Shown here: positions 40,587 to 52,168 of the stretch, in pieces
Position numbering within the stretch: the first letter of the stretch is position 1
Layout of the letters: each line of letters begins with the position of its first letter
NCBI RefSeq assembly: GCF_030386795.1
Contig: NZ_JANUQM010000004.1
Location: forward strand, 248,001-312,000
Direction: 5' to 3'
Length of the DNA: 64,000 bases
Source: Streptomyces sp. S.PNR 29
GTDB lineage: Bacteria > Actinomycetota > Actinomycetes > Streptomycetales > Streptomycetaceae
Translations under genes and position numbers: made by a program
Notes under the pieces: model-generated
What the model saw: only the letters and a program-made list of their open reading frames with translations
Told to the model about the DNA's origin: nothing
Database searches by the model: none

Positions 40587-43070
40587 ATGTCACGCACCAC
40601 ACGCACCCGCCTGAGATTCGGCCTGGGTGCAAGCGCCTTCCTGCTGGCCGCCGGACTCACCCCGGCCCCCGCGCACGCCGACGCCACCACCGACTACTCG
40701 ATCGCCGTCGACCCGGGCGCCAAGGGCGCGACCATCGACGACACCATGTACGGCGTCTTCTTCGAGGACATCAACCGTGCCGCGGACGGCGGTCTGTACG
40801 CCGAACTCGTGCAGAACCGGTCCTTCGAGTACTCCACCGCCGACAACGGCTCGTACACACCGCTGACCTCCTGGACGGTCGACGGCACGGCCCAGGTCGT
40901 GAACGACGGCGGGCGACTCAACGAGCGCAACCGCAACTACCTCTCCCTGGGCGCCGGTTCGTCCGTGACGAACGCCGGATACAACACCGGCATCCGCGTC
41001 GAGCAGGGCAAGAGGTACGACTTCTCGGTGTGGGCCCGCGCCGAGGGCGGCACCACCCTCACCGTCACGCTGAAGGACGCCGCGGGCACGCTGGCGACCG
41101 CCCGCCAGGTGGCCGTCAAGGGCGGCTGGGCCAAGTACAAGGCCACCTTCACCGCGACCCGCACCAGCAACCGCGGCCGCCTCGCCGTCGCCGCCACGGA
41201 CGCGGCGGCCCTCGACATGGTGTCGCTGTTCCCGCGCGACACCTACAAGAACCAGCCGAACGGCCTGCGCAAGGACCTCGCCGAGAAGATCGCCGCCCTG
41301 CACCCGGGCTTCGTGCGCTTCCCCGGCGGCTGCCTGGTCAACACCGGCTCCATGCAGGACTACAGCGAGGCCTCCGGCTGGCAGCGCAAACGCTCCTACC
41401 AGTGGAAGGACACCATCGGCCCGGTCGAGGAGCGCGCCACCAACGCCAACTTCTGGGGCTACAACCAGAGTTACGGCATCGGCTACTACGAGTACTTCCG
41501 CTTCTCCGAGGACATCGGCGCCATGCCGCTGCCCGTCGTCCCGGCCCTGGTGACCGGCTGCGGACAGAACAAGGCCACCGACGACGACGCCCTGCTCAAG
41601 CGGCACATCCAGGACACCCTCGACCTCATCGAGTTCGCCAATGGGCCGGCGACGTCGAAGTGGGGCAAGGTGCGCGCACAGATGGGCCACCCCAAGCCCT
41701 TCCACCTCACCCATATCGAGGTCGGCAACGAGGAGAACCTCCCGAAGGAGTTCTTCGCCCGCTTCCAGCAGTTCCGGGCCGCCATCGAGGCCAAGTACCC
41801 GGACATCACCGTCATCTCCAACTCCGGCCCGGACGACTCCGGCACGACCTTCGACACGGCCTGGCAGCTCAACCGGGACGCCAAGGTCGACATGGTCGAC
41901 GAGCACTACTACAACAACCCGCAGTGGTTCCTTCAGAACAACGACCGCTACGACTCCTACGACAGGAACGGCCCGAAGGTCTTCCTCGGCGAGTACGCCT
42001 CCCAGGGCAACGCCTGGAAGAACGCCCTCTCCGAGGCCGCCTTCATGACCGGCCTGGAGCGCAACGCGGACGTCGTCAAGCTCGCCTCGTACGCACCGCT
42101 GCTCGCCAACGAGGACTACGTGCAGTGGCGGCCGGACCTGATCTGGTTCAACAACCGCGCCTCCTGGAACTCGACGAACTACGAGGTCCAGAAGCTCTTC
42201 ATGAACAACGTCGGCGAACGCGTGGTCCCGTCGAAGGCGACCACCACGCCGAACGTCAGCGGCCCCATCACCGGTGCCGTCGGCCTGTCGACGTGGGCGA
42301 CCAGCGCGGCGTACGACGACGTGAAGGTGACCGCCGCGGACGGCTCGACGCTGCTCAGCGACGACTTCTCCGGTGACGCCTCCCGGTGGACCCACACCGG
42401 GGGCGGCAGCTGGAGCATCCAGGACGGCCAGTACGTCCAGACGGACGCCGCCGCCGAGAACACCATGGTCCAGGCCGGCGACCCGTCCTGGCACGACTAC
42501 GACCTGCATGTGAAGGCCACCAAGAAGTCCGGCAAGGAGGGCTTCCTCGTCGCCTTCGGCGTCAAGGACACCGGCAACTACTACTGGTGGAACCTGGGCG
42601 GCTGGAACAACACCCAGTCCGCCGTCGAGCAGGCCGTGGACGGCGGCAAGGGAACGCTGATCACCAAGGCCGGGTCGATCGAGACGGGCCGCGCCTACGA
42701 CATCGACATCAAGGTGCGCGGCCGCCAGGTGACCCTCTACCTCGACGGCAAGGAGTGGGGCAGCTTCACCGACAACAAGCCGGCCGAGCCGTTCCGGCAG
42801 GTCGTCACCGAGGACGCCCGGACCGGTGACCTGATCGTCAAGGTCGTCAACGCCCAGGACGCGGCGGCCCGTACCGCGATCGACCTCTGCGGCGCCAAGG
42901 TCGCCGACACGGCCCGGGTCACCACCCTGGCCGCCGACCAGGGCGCGGTGAACACCGAGACGGACACTCCGGTCACGCCGGTGACGTCGACCTTCTCGGG
43001 GGTCGGCGCCAAGTTCACGTACACCTTCCCGGCCAACTCCGTCACCTTCCTGCGGATCAAGCAGAGGTAA
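40587..43070 (+). CDS. Secreted alpha-L-arabinofuranosidase, GH51
   Basis: An 827-residue exported enzyme that removes arabinofuranosyl groups from plant hemicellulose. Sec signal peptide residues 1-31 (ends PAPAHA). A carbohydrate-binding jelly-roll follows (about 110-215, RYDFSVWARAEGGTTLTVTLKDA), then the GH51 barrel with acid/base Glu382 (EVGNEEN) and nucleophile Glu469 (FLGEYAS). A concanavalin-like laminin-G-type module (about 580-740, SDDFSGDASRWTH ... GNYYWWNLGGWNN) is inserted before the C-terminal beta domain. No binding-protein transporter or sugar regulator is adjacent. Confidence 0.93.
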   Translation: MSRTTRTRLRFGLGASAFLLAAGLTPAPAHADATTDYSIAVDPGAKGATIDDTMYGVFFEDINRAADGGLYAELVQNRSFEYSTADNGSYTPLTSWTVDGTAQVVNDGGRLNERNRNYLSLGAGSSVTNAGYNTGIRVEQGKRYDFSVWARAEGGTTLTVTLKDAAGTLATARQVAVKGGWAKYKATFTATRTSNRGRLAVAATDAAALDMVSLFPRDTYKNQPNGLRKDLAEKIAALHPGFVRFPGGCLVNTGSMQDYSEASGWQRKRSYQWKDTIGPVEERATNANFWGYNQSYGIGYYEYFRFSEDIGAMPLPVVPALVTGCGQNKATDDDALLKRHIQDTLDLIEFANGPATSKWGKVRAQMGHPKPFHLTHIEVGNEENLPKEFFARFQQFRAAIEAKYPDITVISNSGPDDSGTTFDTAWQLNRDAKVDMVDEHYYNNPQWFLQNNDRYDSYDRNGPKVFLGEYASQGNAWKNALSEAAFMTGLERNADVVKLASYAPLLANEDYVQWRPDLIWFNNRASWNSTNYEVQKLFMNNVGERVVPSKATTTPNVSGPITGAVGLSTWATSAAYDDVKVTAADGSTLLSDDFSGDASRWTHTGGGSWSIQDGQYVQTDAAAENTMVQAGDPSWHDYDLHVKATKKSGKEGFLVAFGVKDTGNYYWWNLGGWNNTQSAVEQAVDGGKGTLITKAGSIETGRAYDIDIKVRGRQVTLYLDGKEWGSFTDNKPAEPFRQVVTEDARTGDLIVKVVNAQDAAARTAIDLCGAKVADTARVTTLAADQGAVNTETDTPVTPVTSTFSGVGAKFTYTFPANSVTFLRIKQR

Positions 43071-43086
43071 CCGTCGGGACCGGATC

Positions 43087-43120
43087 CGCGGGCTGCCGTC
43101 CACCAGGGCGGCAGCCCGCG
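43087..43120. terminator. Terminator between the arabinofuranosidase and the convergent gene
   Basis: CGCGGGCTGCC (43087-43097) pairs perfectly with GGCAGCCCGCG (43110-43120) around 12 bases. It stands in the 56-base convergent spacer and can serve both strands. Confidence 0.8.
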
Positions 43121-43126
43121 CGCGTC

Positions 43127-43726
43127 TCACGTCCGGAAGGGCGGGAGGACCTTGAACCGGTCGTCGAGCGTGACGGTCGGTGTGATCCGCTCAAGGGCCT
43201 CGCGGACGAGGGTGAGCGGGTGGTCGGGGAACTGCGGGTCCCACTGCTCGTGGTCTCCCACGTGGTACGGCAGGCCGCCGCTCAGGCCGGGTGCGTACGG
43301 GTGCTGCCGGAAATAGCCGGCCGGGCCCACCTGCGCCATGACCATCGCCTCGCGCATCCCGGTGGTCGCGCCCTCGGCGGCCTGCACCTTCAGGACCGTG
43401 CTGCAGCCGGCCCGCGGGACCGTCCAGGACCCGAGAAAGACCTGGCCGTGGCCGTTCGGCCGCGGCACCTTGATCAACTGCCGGACCGCGGGCACACCGT
43501 CCACGGCCCCGAGCACCGCCTCGATGAGCCCCCCGCCCGCCCCGGCCGCACCCCGCGCGAGACCGGACCGGAGCCGGTCGGGGTCCTCCAGTGAGGCCGG
43601 AAGGTCCGGTACGAGGGGAAAGAAGTGGACCGACAGGACGAGTCCTCGCTCGTCGGTCCACACGCCGGGCTCACGCGCGGTGAAGCCGGTCAGGTCCAGG
43701 CCGGTGATCGGTGTCATGGAGATCAT
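43127..43726 (-). CDS. Hypothetical protein
   Basis: A roughly 199-residue soluble protein with no family that I recognise. It is rich in glycine and proline, with beta-type segments such as GLVLSVHFFPLVPDL, VRQLIKVPRPNGHGQVFLGSW and STVLKVQAAEGATTG. Its end is LDDRFKVLPPFRT. The general shape (a 'Dimeric' beta/alpha sandwich of mobile-lipid or PsbP type) is only a guess. Start ATG 43726 or 43717 is uncertain, since neither has a clear ribosome site. It is divergent from argC with the ARG box between them. Confidence 0.65.
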   Translation of the reverse strand: MISMTPITGLDLTGFTAREPGVWTDERGLVLSVHFFPLVPDLPASLEDPDRLRSGLARGAAGAGGGLIEAVLGAVDGVPAVRQLIKVPRPNGHGQVFLGSWTVPRAGCSTVLKVQAAEGATTGMREAMVMAQVGPAGYFRQHPYAPGLSGGLPYHVGDHEQWDPQFPDHPLTLVREALERITPTVTLDDRFKVLPPFRT

Positions 43727-43816
43727 TGTCGAACGCGACCGCGCGGACCGCCGAGAGAGCCCGCGCGGGGCCCGTTCCGCGTCCCTGGCTCCTCCCCGCG
43801 ACCTGCCGACATGGAT

Positions 43817-43832
43817 TGCATAAACGTGCATG
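43817..43832. promoter_or_regulatory. ARG box upstream of argC
   Basis: TGCATA-AACG-TGCATG lies 36 bases before the argC start. The identical half-sites and spacing occur before argG (54647-54662). It resembles the AT-rich, imperfectly palindromic operators that ArgR-arginine binds. A weaker partner site follows at 43833-43850. Confidence 0.8.
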
Positions 43833-43843
43833 GAAACGTATAG

Positions 43844-46040
<2,197 letters not shown>

Positions 46041-46044
<4 letters not shown>

Positions 46045-46943
46045 GCACTACGCGTAAACACACCGCACTGCCCAAGGCGCAGATCCTCATCGAGGCGCTG
46101 CCCTGGCTGGTCCGGCACAACGGCAAGACCGTCGTCATCAAGTTCGGCGGCAACGCCATGGTCGACGAGGAGCTGAAGGCCGCCTTCGCACAGGACGTGG
46201 TGTTCCTGCACCACGCCGGCCTCAAGCCCGTCGTCGTGCACGGCGGCGGCCCGCAGATCAGCGCCGCCCTCGACAGGCACGGCATCGTCAGCGAGTTCAA
46301 GGCGGGCCTCAGGGTCACCACCGAGGACGCCATGGACGTCGTCCGCATGGTGCTGGCCGGACAGGTGCAGCGTGAGCTGGTCGGGCTGCTCAACCAGCAC
46401 GGCCCGCTCGCCGTGGGCCTCACCGGCGAGGACGCGCACACCATCACCGCCACCAGGCACCAGCCCGAGATCGACGGCGAGTTGGTCGACATCGGGCGGG
46501 TGGGCGAGATCACCGACATCGACACGGGCGCGATCGAGGCACTGCTCGCCGACGGCCGGATCCCGGTCGTCTCGTCGATCGCCCGTTCCCAGGACGACGG
46601 ACATGTCTACAACGTCAATGCTGATACGGCGGCTGCGGCACTCGCTGCTGCACTGGGCGCCGAAACCCTCATGGTCCTCACGGACGTCGAGGGCCTCTAC
46701 GAGGACTGGCCGAACAGCGACGAGGTGATCAGCCGCCTCACCGCTTCCCAGCTGGAGAAGCTGCTGCCGGAGCTGTCCTCCGGCATGGTGCCGAAGATGG
46801 AGGGCTGTCTGCACGCCGTGCGCAACGGCGTGAACACCGCCCGCGTCATCGACGGCCGGGTCCAGCACTCCATCCTGCTGGAGATCTTCACCGACGAGGG
46901 CATCGGCACGATGGTCGTGCCCGACGAACAGGGGGCGTCGTGA
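46041..46943 (+). CDS. argB: Acetylglutamate kinase
   Basis: A 300-residue amino-acid kinase for the second step of the pathway. ATP site [15 protein letters not shown], acetylglutamate site [18 protein letters not shown], then [30 protein letters not shown]. The N-terminal extension (about 20 residues including [14 protein letters not shown]) is the kind seen in arginine-feedback-inhibited hexameric enzymes. ATG overlaps the argJ stop (ATGA) and its own stop overlaps argD (GTGA). Confidence 0.97.
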
Positions 46944-48145
46944 GCAACCAGGAACTGACCGCCCGATGGCAGGGCGCACTCATGAACAACTACGGCACCC
47001 CCCGCCTGCCCCTGGTACGCGGTGAGGGCGCCCGGCTGTGGGACGCCGACGGCAACGAGTACCTCGACTTCGTCGGCGGCATCGCGGTCAACGCCCTCGG
47101 GCACGCCCACCCGGCGGTCGTCGAGGCGGTCAGCCGGCAGATGGCGTCGCTGGGCCACGTCTCCAACCTGTTCATCGCCGAGCCGCCCGTCGCACTCGCC
47201 GAGCGGCTGCTCCAGCTCTTCGGCCGCGACGGCAAGGTGTACTTCTGCAACTCCGGTGCCGAGGCCAACGAGGGCGCGTTCAAGATCGGCCGGCTGACCG
47301 GGCGGACGCACATGGTCGCCACCCAGGGCGGCTTCCACGGCCGTACGATGGGCGCCCTCGCGCTGACCGGGCAGCCCGGCAAGCAGGAGCCGTTCCTGCC
47401 GCTGCCCGGCGACGTCACGCACGTGCCGTACGGGGACGCACAGGCGCTGGCCGCCGCGGTCACCGAGGAGACGGCCCTCGTCGTCATCGAGCCGATCCAG
47501 GGCGAGAACGGGGTCGTCGTGCCCCCGGCGGGCTATCTGAAGGCCGCGCGCGCCATCACCGCCAACGCGGGTGCGCTGCTGGTCCTGGACGAGGTGCAGA
47601 CGGGCATCGGCCGCACCGGGCACTGGTTCGAGTACCAGGCCCACGAGGGCGTCCTGCCGGACGTCGTCACCCTCGCCAAGGGCCTCGGCGGCGGGCTGCC
47701 CCTCGGCGCGACCGTCGCCTTCGGACGGGCCGCGGAGCTGCTCCGGCCCGGGCATCACGGCACGACTTTCGGCGGGAATCCGGTCGTCTGCGCCGCGGGG
47801 CTGGCCGTGCTGGACACGATCGAGTCCGAGGGGCTGCTGGAGAACGTCAAGCGGCAGAGCGAGAAGCTGCGTGACGGGATCGAATCCCTGGGCCACGCGT
47901 TGATCGGTCATGTCCGGGGAGCGGGCCTTCTCCTCGGTATCGTGCTCACCGGGCCGCTCGCACCGAAGGTGCAGCAGACGGCTCAGGACGCCGGTTTCCT
48001 CGTGAACGCGCCCGCCCCCGATGTCGTACGGCTGATGCCGCCGCTGACCCTCGGCGACGACGCGGTGGACGCCTTCCTCGGGGCACTGCCCGGCATCCTT
48101 GACAAGGCCGCCGAGGCCGACGGGGACGGACGATCCGGAGAATGA
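46940..48145 (+). CDS. argD: Acetylornithine aminotransferase
   Basis: A 401-residue class III PLP aminotransferase that converts N-acetylglutamate semialdehyde to N-acetylornithine. It shows [46 protein letters not shown], and the PLP lysine in [15 protein letters not shown]. Full length. The argR start follows after 7 bases. Confidence 0.96.
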   Translation: MSNQELTARWQGALMNNYGTPRLPLVRGEGARLWDADGNEYLDFVGGIAVNALGHAHPAVVEAVSRQMASLGHVSNLFIAEPPVALAERLLQLFGRDGKVYFCNSGAEANEGAFKIGRLTGRTHMVATQGGFHGRTMGALALTGQPGKQEPFLPLPGDVTHVPYGDAQALAAAVTEETALVVIEPIQGENGVVVPPAGYLKAARAITANAGALLVLDEVQTGIGRTGHWFEYQAHEGVLPDVVTLAKGLGGGLPLGATVAFGRAAELLRPGHHGTTFGGNPVVCAAGLAVLDTIESEGLLENVKRQSEKLRDGIESLGHALIGHVRGAGLLLGIVLTGPLAPKVQQTAQDAGFLVNAPAPDVVRLMPPLTLGDDAVDAFLGALPGILDKAAEADGDGRSGE

Positions 48146-48152
48146 GACGACG

Positions 48153-48692
48153 ATGAGCCAGGCGCAGGACCACGAGCAGCACGCCGGCCCGGCCGTGCCG
48201 CAGACGCGCACCGCCCGCCACCGCCGGATCGTGGACATCCTCAACCGGCAGCCGGTGCGCTCGCAGAGCCAACTGGCGAAGTTGCTCGCGGACGACGGGC
48301 TGAGCGTCACTCAGGCGACGCTCTCCCGGGACCTGGACGAGCTGAACGCGGTGAAGATCCGCAACACCGACGGCGACCTGATCTACGCGGTGCCGAGTGA
48401 GGGGGGTTTCCGCACCCCCCGTGCACCGCTGGGGGGATCGGCGAAGGAGGAGCGGATGCGGCGGCTCTCCCAGGAGCTGCTGATCTCCGCGGAGGCGTCC
48501 GCGAACCTGGTGGTGCTGCGGACGCCGCCGGGTGCCGCGCAGTTCCTGGCGTCGGCCATCGACCAGGCCGAGCTGCACGACATCCTGGGGACCATCGCCG
48601 GTGACGACACGTTGCTGCTGATCAGCCGGGAGCCGACGGGCGGGCAGGCCCTGGCCGATCATCTGCTGCGGTTGGCGCAGAACGGCCACTGA
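48153..48692 (+). CDS. argR: Arginine repressor
   Basis: A 179-residue ArgR. The N-terminal winged helix ([48 protein letters not shown]) binds ARG boxes. The C-terminal hexamerisation/arginine domain ends [30 protein letters not shown], with the GDDT arginine-contact motif. It is last in the argCJBDR operon, so it controls its own synthesis through the argC promoter, a standard arrangement in Streptomyces. Confidence 0.96.
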   Translation: MSQAQDHEQHAGPAVPQTRTARHRRIVDILNRQPVRSQSQLAKLLADDGLSVTQATLSRDLDELNAVKIRNTDGDLIYAVPSEGGFRTPRAPLGGSAKEERMRRLSQELLISAEASANLVVLRTPPGAAQFLASAIDQAELHDILGTIAGDDTLLLISREPTGGQALADHLLRLAQNGH

Positions 48693-48704
48693 GAGGGGCG
48701 GTGG

Positions 48705-48732
48705 GCTGCCCGGTCATCCCAACCGGGCGGCC
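48705..48732. terminator. Terminator after argR
   Basis: GCCCGGT (48709-48715) pairs with ACCGGGC (48723-48729) around 7 bases, with extra GG/CC pairs outside. It covers the junction of argR and the convergent ApbE gene stop. Confidence 0.5.
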
Positions 48733-49517
48733 AGGCCCCCAGTGCACCGCACCTCGTCCCCCGCCGTGATCAGCAGCGCCTCCACGTCCGGCAGCGACTC
48801 CAGCCACCGCAACCCTTCCCTCGACCCCATCGCGAAGGCTGCCGTCGCCCAGCAGTCCGCCCACGTCAGGCGAGGGCCGACCACCGTGACCGCCAGCAGG
48901 TCGGTGACCGCGGAGCGGCCCGTGCGGGGATCGACGATGTGGGTGCCGCGTTCGGCGGTGCCGGATGTGGCGACGGCCAGCTCCGAGGTGCCGGACGCGG
49001 AGACCACCGCCGCCAGCCCACCCGGCCTCAGCGGGTCCGACACGCCCACCCGCCACGGCCGCTGCGGCCCCGGCGTGCCGAGCAACTGGACGTCGCCGCC
49101 GCCGTTGACGCTCACGCCGGTCACTCCGGGCACCGCCGCCAGCCGCCGGGCCGCGCGTTCCGCGGACCAGCCCTTGACGATCCCGGTCGGGTCGAGGCGG
49201 CCCTCGTACGACGTGCTGAACCAGCCGTCGCTCAACCGCTCGGCCTCGGCGCCCAGCTCCAGCACCTCGGCGACCTCGGGATCGCAGTCCTCGACGGTCA
49301 GCTCACCGCGCGCCAGCCGGGAGACCTGGCTGTCGTCGCGGTAGGTGCTGAACACCTCGTCGACCCGGTGCAGTCCGGCGATCGCCTCCGCGAGCGCCGA
49401 CCGCACGGCAACGGGATCCCCGCCGCGGACGTCGAAGGAGAAGACGGTCCCCATCACCTCCTCCGCGTGACGTACCGCGGCGGGAGCCTGTGCGGATTCG
49501 GCCACCGTGTCAGCCAC
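48714..49517 (-). CDS. apbE: FAD:protein FMN transferase (ApbE)
   Basis: A 267-residue ApbE-type flavin transferase, which covalently attaches FMN from FAD to Thr in the D-x-x-S/G-G-A-T motif of partner proteins. It shows EEVMGTVFSFDVRGGD, the FAD region LDPTGIVKGWSAERAARRLA and NGGGDVQLLG, and the late HIVDPRTGRSAV with metal-binding Asp. No clear signal peptide is seen. It overlaps the three-domain FMN-binding protein gene by 8 bases, so the acceptor is almost certainly that protein. Confidence 0.93.
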   Translation of the reverse strand: MADTVAESAQAPAAVRHAEEVMGTVFSFDVRGGDPVAVRSALAEAIAGLHRVDEVFSTYRDDSQVSRLARGELTVEDCDPEVAEVLELGAEAERLSDGWFSTSYEGRLDPTGIVKGWSAERAARRLAAVPGVTGVSVNGGGDVQLLGTPGPQRPWRVGVSDPLRPGGLAAVVSASGTSELAVATSGTAERGTHIVDPRTGRSAVTDLLAVTVVGPRLTWADCWATAAFAMGSREGLRWLESLPDVEALLITAGDEVRCTGGLAARLG

Positions 49518-50586
49518 CGGCCTGGTCCAGCGCGGACTGGAGGGACTGCTTGTATCCGGCGCTGGTGTAGGTCGCTCCGGAGACGGCGTCGATGTCGGCG
49601 TTTCCGGCGGCCACGGCGGCCTGGTTGAGTTTGGGTACGGAGTTCTGGGTGATCTGGTCGCTGCGTCCGCCCTTGGGTGCCTGGACCGCTTCCGCCTTGG
49701 TGATCTTGCCGCCGCTGACGGTGATGCGGACCTGGACCGGCCCGTACTGCGTCTGCGCCACGCTGCCGGTCACGGTGCGGGCGGCCTGCGCGTCACCCGA
49801 ACCCTGTGCGTTCCCCGAGCCCTGGGAGGCACCGGAGCCGGCGGCCTGCACCTGGTCCAGCGCGGACTGGAGGGACTGCTTGTATCCGGCGCTGGTGTAG
49901 GTCGCTCCGGAGACGGCGTCGATGTCGGCGTTTCCGGCGGCCACGGCGGCCTGGTTGAGTTTGGGTACGGAGTTCTGGGTGATCTGGTCGCTGCGTCCGC
50001 CCTTGGGCGCCTGGACCGCTTCCGCCTTGGTGATCTTGCCGCCGCTGACGGTGATGCGGACCTGGACCGGCCCGTACTGCGTCTGCGCCACGCTGCCGGT
50101 CACGGTCTGCGCGCCCTGAGCGGCTCCCGATCCGGCGGCCTGCGCCTTGTCCAGCGCCGACTGCAGGGACTGCTTGTATCCGGCGCTCGTGTACGTCGCC
50201 CCGGACACCGCGTCGATCTCGGCGCTCTGCGCGGCGACCGCCGCCTGGTTGAGCTTGGGCACGGCGTCGGCGGTGATCTGGTCGCTGCGTCCGCCCTTGG
50301 GCGCCTGGACCGTCTCCGCCTTGGTGATCTTGCCGCCGCTGACCGTCAGACGCACCTGCACGGCGCCGTACTGGGTCTGGGCCGCGTCCCCGGTGACCGT
50401 GCCGTTCGCGGCGGCCTGGGCGCCGCCCTGCGGAGCCTCCTGCCCCGCGACGGGCGGCTGCGCCGCACCACCGGCCTGCGCGGAGGCCGGGTCGGACGCC
50501 GGCTTCAGCGACAGCATCAGCACGATCCCGGACACGGTGGCGGCGGTGGCGAGCACGGCGCGCCGGACGGGGTGGCTCTTCCTCAT
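49510..50586 (-). CDS. Secreted protein with three tandem FMN-binding domains
   Basis: A 358-residue exported protein. An N-terminal signal or anchor (residues 7-26, VRRAVLATAATVSGIVLMLSL) is followed by three FMN-binding domains at about 62-146, 160-246 and 270-355. Each contains the flavinylation motif D-A-V-S-G-A-T-Y-T-S with acceptor Thr131, Thr229 and Thr339. The linkers are Ala/Gly/Ser/Gln rich. It should carry three covalent FMNs outside the membrane and pass electrons from the reductase encoded upstream. Domains 2 and 3 differ by one base in 256, so this is a very recent or homogenised duplication. Confidence 0.93.
   Translation of the reverse strand: MRKSHPVRRAVLATAATVSGIVLMLSLKPASDPASAQAGGAAQPPVAGQEAPQGGAQAAANGTVTGDAAQTQYGAVQVRLTVSGGKITKAETVQAPKGGRSDQITADAVPKLNQAAVAAQSAEIDAVSGATYTSAGYKQSLQSALDKAQAAGSGAAQGAQTVTGSVAQTQYGPVQVRITVSGGKITKAEAVQAPKGGRSDQITQNSVPKLNQAAVAAGNADIDAVSGATYTSAGYKQSLQSALDQVQAAGSGASQGSGNAQGSGDAQAARTVTGSVAQTQYGPVQVRITVSGGKITKAEAVQAPKGGRSDQITQNSVPKLNQAAVAAGNADIDAVSGATYTSAGYKQSLQSALDQAGG
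49521..49776 (-). repeat. 256-base direct repeat, copy A
   Basis: Identical to 49851-50106 except for one base near 49679 (GGTGCC against GGCGCC). The pair encodes FMN-binding domains 3 and 2 of the same protein. The offset is exactly 330 bases (110 codons). Confidence 0.9.
49851..50106 (-). repeat. 256-base direct repeat, copy B
   Basis: Partner of 49521-49776. The first domain of the protein (about 50144-50400) is a third, clearly diverged copy of the same unit. Confidence 0.9.
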
Positions 50587-50609
50587 CTCTCCTGAGCTCC
50601 TGATTCCCT

Positions 50610-50636
50610 AAGATCCCGAGGATCCCGAAGATCCCG
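50610..50636. repeat. Three 9-base tandem repeats between the reductase and FMN-protein genes
   Basis: AAGATCCCG, AGGATCCCG, AAGATCCCG in direct order, in the 61-base spacer upstream of the FMN-protein ribosome site. Function unknown. Confidence 0.75.
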
Positions 50637-50647
50637 ATGTCCGGTCG

Positions 50648-52030
50648 TCACATCTCGAACGACTCGTGGTGGATGCGGCGGGCGGGGACTCCGGCGCCGC
50701 GCAGTGCCTCGTACACCTGCTGCGCGAACCCGGGCGGCCCGCACATGAAGACGTCGTGCTTGTCGATGTCCGGCAGCTTCTGGCGCAGCCGCTCGGCCGA
50801 GATGTCCGGACGTTCCCCGTCCGGGCTGTTGACCGCGTACATCAGCCGGGCGCCGCGCTCATCGGCGATCTTGGCCAGCTCGTCCCACAGGGCCAGGTCC
50901 TGGGTGCTGTTGGCCCGGTAGAGCAGCGTGATGTCACCGGCCGCGCCGGGCAGCGTCTCGAAGAGGGTCCGCATCGGGGTGATGCCGACACCGCCCGCGA
51001 CCAGCAGCACCTTGCCGCGGCTGCGGCGCTGGGCGGTCATCGCGCCGTACGGGCCCTCGGCCCACACCTTGGTACCGGGCGTGAGCTCACGCAGCCGGGC
51101 GGTGTGGTCGCCGATCGCCTTCACGGTGATCCGCAGCATGTCCGGGCGGGGCGGCGCCGACAGCGAGTACGGGTGGGAGCTGAACCGCATGCCCGGCGCC
51201 AGGAACCGCCACCGGAAGAACTGCCCGGCCTCCGCGCCGATGCGGTGCAGCTTGCGCCCGCCGATGAGCACCGACACGATGCCGGGCGTCTCCTCGATGA
51301 CCGCCTCGACGCGCATCCGGTGCCGCAGGTTCAGCCGGATCGGGGTGAGGATCCGGTACCAGACCACCAGAGCCGTCACCACCCCGTAGAGCCCGTACCA
51401 GAAAGTCTTGGCGGAGGGCTCGACGGCGAACTCGTTGCCGGTGGTGATCTGGTGCCAGAACGTCAGGTACACCGCCGCGTAGGTGAGCAGGTGCACGTGG
51501 TACCAGGTGTCGTACCCGATCAGGCGGCGCACCCCGCCGATCGAGAGCAGCCCGATGACGAACAGCAGGCCGGTGCCGATGGCCGCCTTGCCCATGTCCG
51601 GCAGCTGGTTGATGGAGTCGACGGTCTGCTGGACGATGTCGCCGAGGGTCTTGCCCGCCTGCAGGGCATAGCCCCACATGGTGAGGAAGACGTGGGCGAT
51701 GACCAGACAGAGCGTGTAGCGACCGCTCATCGCGTGCCAGCGGGCGACCCGGTCCGAGCCCACCCGCCGCTCCAGCGCGGGCACCCGGGCCATCTGCAGC
51801 ACCACGAGTGCCATCAGGTAGCCCGCGAGCAGGCCGGTGATCCGGCCGGCCGCCAGGATCTTGGCGGTGTCGTCCGCGAGGGACGGCGTGTTGTCCCACC
51901 ACAGCCACAGCACGCCCGCCGCGCCCGCCCCTACGGCGAGCAACAACGGGACGGCCGGGGAGCGGCGCGGACGGATGCGGCGCATCGTCTGGCGGCGGGC
52001 GGCACGGCCGCCGGCGAGCGTGGTGGTCAC
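50648..52030 (-). CDS. Membrane ferric reductase-like flavoprotein (heme and FAD/NAD domains)
   Basis: A 460-residue protein. About six membrane helices (residues 25-230) carry candidate heme-ligand histidines in RWHAMSGRYTLCLVIAHVFL and WYHVHLLTYAAVYLTFWHQI, as in ferric-reductase/NOX-type domains. The cytoplasmic C-terminal half is a ferredoxin reductase: FAD-binding HPYSLSAPP, nucleotide-binding GGVGITPMRTLFETLPG, and FMCGPPGF. It should move electrons from NAD(P)H across the membrane to the FMN-binding protein. GTG 52030 has CGGAGG at 4 bases. First gene of a three-gene operon with the FMN protein and ApbE. Confidence 0.92.
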   Translation of the reverse strand: MTTTLAGGRAARRQTMRRIRPRRSPAVPLLLAVGAGAAGVLWLWWDNTPSLADDTAKILAAGRITGLLAGYLMALVVLQMARVPALERRVGSDRVARWHAMSGRYTLCLVIAHVFLTMWGYALQAGKTLGDIVQQTVDSINQLPDMGKAAIGTGLLFVIGLLSIGGVRRLIGYDTWYHVHLLTYAAVYLTFWHQITTGNEFAVEPSAKTFWYGLYGVVTALVVWYRILTPIRLNLRHRMRVEAVIEETPGIVSVLIGGRKLHRIGAEAGQFFRWRFLAPGMRFSSHPYSLSAPPRPDMLRITVKAIGDHTARLRELTPGTKVWAEGPYGAMTAQRRSRGKVLLVAGGVGITPMRTLFETLPGAAGDITLLYRANSTQDLALWDELAKIADERGARLMYAVNSPDGERPDISAERLRQKLPDIDKHDVFMCGPPGFAQQVYEALRGAGVPARRIHHESFEM

Positions 52031-52168
52031 GGTTCCTCCGTGGGTACGGGACCCTTGGCCCACAGATACGTGCCGCGACCTCAGAGTGTTCAGCGTCCTG
52101 CCGAGTCCGGTGCGAGCCGGTGTGACTGGCAGTAACGCATGCTCATGGCGGTGGGTTTTGAGACCGCC

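Noticed and set aside
40590..43130. An 846-codon minus-strand frame opposite the arabinofuranosidase gene
   Set aside because: Same reason: a shadow with low-complexity Val/Gly/Asp/Leu content.
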